From JBGPTK01 sp963797765 (GTDB lineage Bacteria; Acidobacteriota; Terriglobia; Acidiferrales; UBA7541), in contig CAWCQU010000002.1 of NCBI GenBank assembly GCA_963797765.1, forward strand, positions 248,001 through 312,000: a stretch of 64,000 nt of DNA, given 5' to 3'. Positions 57,767-64,000 of this stretch are shown piece after piece (the first letter of the stretch is position 1; each line of letters starts with the position of its first letter). Under the pieces are notes generated by a model. The model saw only the letters and a list, made by a program, of their open reading frames with translations. It ran no database searches and was not told the origin of the DNA. The translations under genes were made by a program, and so were the position numbers.

Positions 57767-60730
57767 ATGAGAAATCAAAAGGGTCAGATTTTCTCCGGCC
57801 TTTTCCGTGGTCTGGGCCTTGTGATTGGCCTGGCCGTAATTCTTGCGATGTATGTGCCCGCGGCGTGGGCCCAATCGGAATCGATTAACGGCACCATTCG
57901 CGGCCGCATCGCCGACCAGACTGACCAGCCGATCGTGGGCGCAAATGTGACTGCCTTCAACACTGCGACAGCATACACGCGCACCGTGGCTTCCGGAGAC
58001 GACGGCTATTACGTGCTTCCGTCGTTGCCGCTCGGAACTTACACGGTTACCGTCAGCAAAGAAGGCTTCACGACCATGAAGTTTTCGGACATCGTTCTCC
58101 AAGCCGGCCGCGAGGCGGTGGTCGATGCCGCAATGAAGGTGGGCGTGATAACCACCTCGGTCGAGGTGACTGGCGGCGCGCCAATCATTGATCCAACACG
58201 AACCAATATCGGCGGCACGATCACTGAAACCGAAGTGCGGAATTTGCCGCTCACTTCCCGAAATCCCTACAACTGGATCATGTTCCAGCCCGGCGTCAGC
58301 GGACATCCGAACCCGGAGCTAGGCATCCCGCGCACACTGAATACCAACGGCTTTGTGGACCGCATCAATTATCAGATGGACGGAATGGTGGACACGGAGA
58401 GCGATCGCTACGGATTGCGGCTGTTCCCGATTTCCTCCGTCTATGTCAGCGAAGTGCAGACGGTGAGCAACAGCTTCGCTCCAGAATTCGGCAACACTAC
58501 TGGAAACATCTACAACGTGATCACGGGATCAGGAACCAACGATTTCCACGGCATGTTCCAGTGGCTACGCGGACCGGTCGACGCAACAGCCAGACCCATT
58601 CTGCTTTCTCCCACACAACCCAAGCCTAATCTTCTGATGAATTCTTACGGCATGAACGCAGGCGGGCCCATCAAGAAAGACAAGTTGTTTCTCTTCGCAG
58701 CCTATGAACATTTGTATCGTGCGCTGCCGGTTCCCATCACCGTCAGCTCCGCGAGTCAGACGGCCCTTGAGGCCATCGGCATTCCCGCTTCGCAATTCGG
58801 AACGGCGCCCTCCGTACAGCACGCGCAGTTTCTGGACGTTCGCTTGGATTGGGACGTGAATGCAAAGAACCGGGTTTTTGCGCGCTTCAATTATTTCCGG
58901 AACGAATATCCGTTCAACACGGCTGTGGGGGGCTTGAACCTGATCTCGGCCGAATCCGATTTTAGGGATCGCGCGCACGTCGGCGGCTTGCAGTGGGTGA
59001 CGACTTTCTCCCCGGAATGGCTTAACGAGTTCCGCTTTTCTTATCCCTACCGGAATGAAAAGCACATTCCGGGTTCTCTGACCGGCGCGCAGCCCGCGAT
59101 CACAATTTCGGGCGTCGCCAATTTTGGCGGCAGCGTATCCACCGGCGACGTGTTCGCCGAAAAAATCCCGAGCTGGAACGACAACGTTACGTACATTCGC
59201 GGCCGCCACGCCATGAAGTTCGGATTCGGGTACTCGCGAATCATTGACGTGCAGGAAGGCGATAGCTTCACGCAGTATACCTTTCCGTCGATTGCAGCGT
59301 ACCAGGCTGCGTTGGCCGGCACCAACACGAAATCCTACTCCACCGTCGCTGCCGTCATCGGCGATACGCGCGAAGGATATGTTTCCAATTTCTTCAATTT
59401 CTTCGCGCAGGATAGTTGGCAAATAAAACCCACCGTGTTGCTGACTTATGGCCTTCGCTACGATCGCTTCCTCGCGCCCGGAGCGGAAGCCAATGCTCCG
59501 TTCCCGACGTCGCGAAGTTTCAATAATCCTGCCGGTGACGTTTCTCCGCGATTGGGCTTGGCCTGGAGACTGGGCAATAAGACCGTGGTGCGCGCATCGT
59601 GGGGGATGTTCTACGACCCGCCGCCGACTAACCTGTGGTACAACGCGCTGTTCACGGATGGAGCGGGGCGCTCGTTCAACGCGTCGCTGGCGCCGGCGTC
59701 GCCGGGAGCTCCGGCATTTCCCAATCCTTTGACGACGGCGACGGCCCCTGCTATTGCTTCCGTCTTTACCGTCACGCCCAATTTCAAGAACGCTTATGCG
59801 CTGACGTCGACACTCCAGATCACGCGTGAGCTTACCAAGAACGACGCGGTCACCATTGCTTATGTCAACACTAACGGCCGGCAATTGCAGTGGCTGCACA
59901 ACACTAACCTGATCAATCCCGTCGGCAATCTGCTGGATGGCCGGCCGGTGTTCCTGGCGGCGGTGAATGCGAATACGCGTTTGAATCCCGCATTTAACAA
60001 CGTGACCATGCAAGATGTCGGCGCGAGCTCCAGCTACAACGCGCTGGAAGTCAATTGGGAGCACCGCTTCTCGCACGGGCTCATGGTCAACGGACATTAC
60101 ATTTATTCGCATACGATCAGCGACGCCCCAGACGTGAATGGCTTCGAACAGAATTTGGTGTACGTCGAAGACACCACCAACCGCCTTCGCGATCGCGGCA
60201 ACAGCTATATCAACCGTCCGCAGTCCTTCACGGGCACCGTGATCTGGGCGCCTCGCGTCACCACTGACAACACCTTTGCTCGGGTTCTGCTGAACGACAA
60301 CGAATTCGGAATACTGTCCAACATTGCCTCCGGCGACCAGCAAAACGTCACGGCCAACGCCAGCCTCAACGGCGATCCGACTGTGGCCGCCAGCGTGACG
60401 CGGCCGGTAGGAATCGGGCGCAACCTCGTTCGGGGTCCGCAGATCGTGCAGTTCGACATTCGCTACACGCGAACTCTGTTCACCTTGAAGGAGCGCATTC
60501 GTGCTCAGTTCTTGACCGAGGCCACCAACGTTTTCAATCATCCAAACGTCACGTCCCTGAATACGACAGTTTCGGTGCTGACGGCTGGATGCCCGAGCGC
60601 TGGAAACGGATTTACGCTTACCCCGGCAACTTGCGGTCCTCTTGCCGCTCCGCTGCCGTCATCGTTTCCAAAATCCTCCACCGTGCTGCAGGGCCGCATT
60701 CTCGATTTCGGCCTGGGCGTAAGGTGGTAG
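57767..60730 (+). CDS. Oar-like TonB-dependent receptor with carboxypeptidase-regulatory domain
   Basis: The 987-residue outer-membrane protein has a signal peptide to about 37, a carboxypeptidase regulatory-like beta domain at about 40-125 (IRGRIADQTDQPIVGANVTAFN), a plug domain at about 140-260 (NLPLTSRNPYNWIMFQPGV) and a C-terminal barrel ending LGVRW. This is the Oar/SusC-like type that dominates acidobacterial genomes. It probably imports oligosaccharides or peptides. No SusD-like partner is seen. Its promoter region shares the putative ROK operator. Confidence 0.9.
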   Translation: MRNQKGQIFSGLFRGLGLVIGLAVILAMYVPAAWAQSESINGTIRGRIADQTDQPIVGANVTAFNTATAYTRTVASGDDGYYVLPSLPLGTYTVTVSKEGFTTMKFSDIVLQAGREAVVDAAMKVGVITTSVEVTGGAPIIDPTRTNIGGTITETEVRNLPLTSRNPYNWIMFQPGVSGHPNPELGIPRTLNTNGFVDRINYQMDGMVDTESDRYGLRLFPISSVYVSEVQTVSNSFAPEFGNTTGNIYNVITGSGTNDFHGMFQWLRGPVDATARPILLSPTQPKPNLLMNSYGMNAGGPIKKDKLFLFAAYEHLYRALPVPITVSSASQTALEAIGIPASQFGTAPSVQHAQFLDVRLDWDVNAKNRVFARFNYFRNEYPFNTAVGGLNLISAESDFRDRAHVGGLQWVTTFSPEWLNEFRFSYPYRNEKHIPGSLTGAQPAITISGVANFGGSVSTGDVFAEKIPSWNDNVTYIRGRHAMKFGFGYSRIIDVQEGDSFTQYTFPSIAAYQAALAGTNTKSYSTVAAVIGDTREGYVSNFFNFFAQDSWQIKPTVLLTYGLRYDRFLAPGAEANAPFPTSRSFNNPAGDVSPRLGLAWRLGNKTVVRASWGMFYDPPPTNLWYNALFTDGAGRSFNASLAPASPGAPAFPNPLTTATAPAIASVFTVTPNFKNAYALTSTLQITRELTKNDAVTIAYVNTNGRQLQWLHNTNLINPVGNLLDGRPVFLAAVNANTRLNPAFNNVTMQDVGASSSYNALEVNWEHRFSHGLMVNGHYIYSHTISDAPDVNGFEQNLVYVEDTTNRLRDRGNSYINRPQSFTGTVIWAPRVTTDNTFARVLLNDNEFGILSNIASGDQQNVTANASLNGDPTVAASVTRPVGIGRNLVRGPQIVQFDIRYTRTLFTLKERIRAQFLTEATNVFNHPNVTSLNTTVSVLTAGCPSAGNGFTLTPATCGPLAAPLPSSFPKSSTVLQGRILDFGLGVRW

Positions 60731-60882
60731 GGTGATCGAGGGTTTCCGGGGCCGCTGGTAAAGGTGCCTTCGGGCAAGTCGAGGAGAAGCGAGGAAATAT
60801 TTTGAATGGCCTTCTTCGGAACTAGCTCGGGACTTTCAGCGGCCCAGTTTTTTGTCCGGCCTTCCGAGGAGGAGTCCGCGCG

Positions 60883-62400
60883 TTGAAAGATTCGAGCCAC
60901 CCCTCTTCGTCTTCTGGTCCATCCGAACGATTCCCCGCGCCCGTCTATTCTGAAACTGTACTTGCCGTTAATTTCGACGACGCCAAGAAATATTTCTTCG
61001 ATGCGCTGATCGAAATTCACGCGGCCCATACATTGATGCTCGCGCGGCAAGGGATCATCCCCGAAGCGGACGCGCGCTGCTGCCTTGACGGCCTGGCCAG
61101 GCTTGACCGTAATGCGATCCTGGCCGCGCGTTATGACGGGCGGTGCGAGGATCTCTTCTTCTACGTGCAGGGCTTGCTGGTGCAGGAATGCGGCGCGGAA
61201 GTGGCCGGGAAAATGCACACGGCGCGCAGCCGCAACGATATTGATCTGACGCAATATCGCATGTGTTTGCGCCGCGAAGTGCTGCGGATCGCTGAAGAAA
61301 CTGCGGCCGCGCGGCAGGTGCTGCTCGATCTGGCCGCCGCGCACATAGAAACCATCATGCCGGCTTATACGCACACGCAGCCGGCGCAGCCCACCACACT
61401 GGCCCATTATCTGCTCGCTGCCGTCGAATTTCTGGGGCGGGACATCACGCGCCTTCGCGCAGCGTTTGCGACGATCAACCGCAATCCGCTGGGGGCTTGC
61501 GCGATCACCACCACTGGATTCCCCATCGATCGGGATTGCACCGCTCACCTTCTTGGTTTCGAAGGATTGCAGACGAATTCCTACGGCGCGATTGCCGCCA
61601 TTGATTACGTTGCGGAAGCCGCGAGCGCAATCGCCGTGCTGATGGTGAATCTGGGAAAATTGATCCAGGATTTGCTTTTGTGGTGCACCGAGGAATACGG
61701 CTACCTGCGCTTGAGCGACGCCTACGTGCAAACCAGCAGCATCATGCCGCAGAAGAGAAATCCAGTCGCGCTCGAGCATTCCCGAATCCTGGCGAGCAAG
61801 TCTTTTAGCGAGGCGCAGGCCGTGCTCACGTGCGCGCACAATACGCCGTTCGGCGACATCGTGGATAGCGAAGACGATTTACAGCCGCTGGTTTTTTCGA
61901 TGTGCGCGGACGCCTCGCGCGCTCTGCGATTGCTGGCCGGATTGATGAGCCACGCCGAAGTGGATCGCGAGCGAATGTGCCGGCGCGCGGCCGGCAGTTT
62001 TCTGACGGTCACAGAACTGGCCGACACTCTGGTGCGCGAAGAGGTCATCAGTTTTGACGCCGCCCATCATCTGGTGGCTGCCGCAGTTCATGCCGTCGGC
62101 CGCGAATATTCCGCAGGCAAGCTGGTGGATGAATTGGAGCGTCTGGCGCCCGAATCTCTGGGACGCTCGTTGCGCAAGCCTCGCGAAGTTTGGCTGCGCT
62201 CGCTCGACCCAACGCACTTCGTCAATATCCGCAAAATCGCAGGCGGCCCGGCGCCCGAGGCGGTGCAGGCTCAAATTGCGACGGCTCGCGATGAACAATC
62301 CGAAATCATGGAATGGCTCGACCGCAAGAATTCCTTGCTGCAGCGTTATCCAATGCTCATCCGGGACGCGATCACCGAATTGCGGAAGGCCGCTCGATGA
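60883..62400 (+). CDS. Argininosuccinate lyase-family C-N lyase (likely paralog)
   Basis: The 505-residue protein belongs to the fumarase/aspartase superfamily, with KMHTARSRNDID, YTHTQPAQPTTL and the signature SSIMPQKRNP. ArgH has HTGRSRNDQV at the first site and SPLGAGAL at a later site, where this protein has HTARSRNDID and NPLGACAI, so another N-succinyl substrate is possible. The TTG start has GAGGAGGAG eight bases upstream. An APC permease gene follows by 60 bases, which suggests a degradative role rather than arginine synthesis. Confidence 0.85.
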   Translation: MKDSSHPSSSSGPSERFPAPVYSETVLAVNFDDAKKYFFDALIEIHAAHTLMLARQGIIPEADARCCLDGLARLDRNAILAARYDGRCEDLFFYVQGLLVQECGAEVAGKMHTARSRNDIDLTQYRMCLRREVLRIAEETAAARQVLLDLAAAHIETIMPAYTHTQPAQPTTLAHYLLAAVEFLGRDITRLRAAFATINRNPLGACAITTTGFPIDRDCTAHLLGFEGLQTNSYGAIAAIDYVAEAASAIAVLMVNLGKLIQDLLLWCTEEYGYLRLSDAYVQTSSIMPQKRNPVALEHSRILASKSFSEAQAVLTCAHNTPFGDIVDSEDDLQPLVFSMCADASRALRLLAGLMSHAEVDRERMCRRAAGSFLTVTELADTLVREEVISFDAAHHLVAAAVHAVGREYSAGKLVDELERLAPESLGRSLRKPREVWLRSLDPTHFVNIRKIAGGPAPEAVQAQIATARDEQSEIMEWLDRKNSLLQRYPMLIRDAITELRKAAR

Positions 62401-62460
62401 ATTCGAAGATTTCGTCCAACCCGCGCGGCCGCATGGTTTCAAACTTCCGCGAGTAGCGAA

Positions 62461-63954
62461 TTGACGAACGAAAATAAATCCTCCGATTCACCGAGCTTGA
62501 TCCGCGGCATGGGCTTGGGAAGCGCCGTCGCGCTGAACATGAACGACATGATCGGCGTGGGGCCGTTCATCACCCTGCCGCTGATTGTGGGAGCGATGGG
62601 CGGTCCGCAGGCGCTGCTCGGATGGGTTCTGGGCGCGCTGTTTACCATGTGCGATGGAATGGTGTGGGCAGAACTCGGAGCGTCCATGCCGGAGGCGGGC
62701 GGGTCATATTACTACCTGAAAGAAATTTACGGGCCCAAGAAACTTGGGCGGATGATTTCGTTTCTTTTCATCTGGCAGCTCACGTTCAGCGCTCCGCTTT
62801 CCATCGCGTCCGGCTGCATCGGATTGTCGCTCTATGCCAGCTATCTTTTTCCGGGCTTGCAACACGCGCTAGGACAGCACAATTTTCAGGCGCGGGTGCC
62901 GCTGTTGGGCAATCTGGATGCTTCGGTGCTGGTGACGAACGGGACGTTTCTGGCGATGCTGGTGTGCCTGTTCGCTGTTTTTCTGCTGTACCGCAGGATC
63001 ACGGCGATCGCGCGACTTTCGAAACTGCTCTGGATTGGCGTGATCGGCACGATTCTTTGGGTGATCTTTGCGGGCTTGACGCATTTCAATTCGTCGCTCG
63101 CGTTTCAATTTCCACCCGGCGCGTTTCAGCTCTCGCGGCCATTTTTTCTCGGCTTGGGCTCGGCGATGCTGGTGGCCACTTACGATTATTGGGGCGCTTA
63201 CAACATCTGTTTTCTGGGCGGGGAAGTACGCGATCCCGCGCGTACGATTCCCCGGGCGGTGCTCTATTCCATCGTGATTGTGGCGGTGCTCTACATTTTG
63301 ATGAACACCAGCGTGCTGGGCGTGATTCCCTGGCAGGAATTGAGCAGCACGAGCCAAAGTGGCGCGCACAATTTCGTGATCTCCGTGTTCATGCAGAAAA
63401 TTTACGGGCGATGGGCCGGCAGCCTGGTTTCCATTTTGATTATCTGGACGGCATTTGCTTCTGTTTTTTCTTTGCTACTGGGATATTCGCGCGTGCCCTA
63501 CGCGGCGGCCCTGGACGGCAATTATTTCCGGATCTTCGGCAAGCTGCACCGCAAGAATCAATTTCCTTACGTTTCGCTGCTGGTGCTGGGAGCGGTGGCC
63601 ACCGCTTTCTGCCTGTTGAAACTGGTGGACGTGATCGCGGCGCTGGTGGTGATTCGCATCCTGCTGCAATTTCTGCTGCAATCCATCGGCGTGATTATTT
63701 TGCGAATTCGGCGGCCGGATATTCCGCGTCCCTTCCGCATGTGGCTTTATCCGCTGCCGGCAATCCTGGCGGCAATTGGTTTTGTCTATATCCTGATCTC
63801 GCGTCCCCACTTTCTGAAAGAGATTCGCTATGCCGCGGTGCTGCTGATCGTGGGGCTCGCGATTTACATGGCGCGGTCCTGGAAGCGCGGCGAATGGCCC
63901 TTCGGGGGCAACTTGCCGATCGCCGGTGTACGCGAAACGCTTTCCGGGCAGTAG
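62461..63954 (+). CDS. APC family amino acid permease
   Basis: The 497-residue protein has 12 membrane segments and the APC start SLIRGMGLGSAVALNMNDMIGVGPF, then GSYYYLKEIYGPKKLGRMISFLF and GEVRDPARTIPRAV. It imports an amino acid or related compound. The TTG start at 62461 is chosen because the conserved N-terminal motif begins soon after it. It is 60 bases after the lyase gene and may carry the lyase substrate. Confidence 0.9.
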   Translation: MTNENKSSDSPSLIRGMGLGSAVALNMNDMIGVGPFITLPLIVGAMGGPQALLGWVLGALFTMCDGMVWAELGASMPEAGGSYYYLKEIYGPKKLGRMISFLFIWQLTFSAPLSIASGCIGLSLYASYLFPGLQHALGQHNFQARVPLLGNLDASVLVTNGTFLAMLVCLFAVFLLYRRITAIARLSKLLWIGVIGTILWVIFAGLTHFNSSLAFQFPPGAFQLSRPFFLGLGSAMLVATYDYWGAYNICFLGGEVRDPARTIPRAVLYSIVIVAVLYILMNTSVLGVIPWQELSSTSQSGAHNFVISVFMQKIYGRWAGSLVSILIIWTAFASVFSLLLGYSRVPYAAALDGNYFRIFGKLHRKNQFPYVSLLVLGAVATAFCLLKLVDVIAALVVIRILLQFLLQSIGVIILRIRRPDIPRPFRMWLYPLPAILAAIGFVYILISRPHFLKEIRYAAVLLIVGLAIYMARSWKRGEWPFGGNLPIAGVRETLSGQ

Positions 63955-64000
63955 CTGTCTATCAATGGCGCGATTCGATTTGCTGGCTTGCAATTAACGA

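Noticed and set aside
58565..60541. A 658-residue open frame antisense to the TonB-dependent receptor gene
   Set aside because: It has an Arg/His-rich composition typical of a GC-rich antisense shadow, no start site, and lies wholly inside a well-supported gene.
1..64000. CRISPR arrays, rRNA genes, prophage or complete insertion sequences
   Set aside because: I saw no regularly spaced repeats, no rRNA-like conserved stretches, and no transposase, integrase or phage structural genes.

Overview
The window looks like a chromosomal segment of an Acidobacteriota genome, probably Terriglobia-like soil lineage. This rests on content rather than on any marker gene: a MacB-like multi-pass permease of the type expanded in this phylum, an Oar-like TonB-dependent receptor with an N-terminal carboxypeptidase-regulatory domain, a CadC-like winged-helix/TPR protein beside a Ser/Thr kinase/TPR protein, a PadR-HAAS gene pair, and dispersed intergenic repeats of a kind common there. 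Base composition is moderately GC-rich throughout and no large foreign island stands out.

Layout. 0-9 kb: a damaged ABC permease, a membrane-anchored parvulin chaperone, two small unknowns, a transketolase and a frameshifted MFS carrier. 9.8-17.5 kb: a large secreted G8/CEMIP-like protein with an Asp/His-rich N-terminus, a GMC oxidoreductase and a convergent FAD monooxygenase. 18-23 kb: a secreted esterase, a class V aminotransferase, and a two-gene unit of secreted DUF1579-like proteins. 23-33.5 kb: two large sensor/regulator proteins with TPRs, an AI-2E-type permease, a heavily damaged Lon-like protease and a PPK2 kinase. 33.5-40.1 kb: an intergenic region holding a MITE-like insertion, then a padR-HAAS-protease cluster, a secreted unknown, an ICMT-like methyltransferase and tRNA-Glu(CTC). 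40.5-51 kb: a cysteine synthase, a BBE-type oxidase, a lactate permease with a one-piece FAD/Fe-S D-lactate dehydrogenase, and an unknown membrane protein. 51.4-64 kb: an NHL-repeat protein, a GH27 alpha-galactosidase, a hydrolase-like protein fused to a formylglycine-generating-enzyme fold, a ROK regulator, a TonB-dependent receptor, an ArgH-family lyase and an APC permease.

The last block is the most coherent. The ROK gene and the receptor gene each carry the same 13-base element, GAACTTTGTTAAG, just upstream, so the ROK protein may control its own gene and uptake through the receptor. The secreted hydrolases could release the ligand and the lyase and permease could handle a product. The lactate pair and the padR-HAAS pair are the other clear functional units.

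About twenty apparent single-base indels and one nonsense codon break otherwise well-conserved genes. Twelve or so fall in two genes (the ABC permease and the Lon-like protease). I cannot tell sequencing error from real decay without reads, so each is described in its entry.
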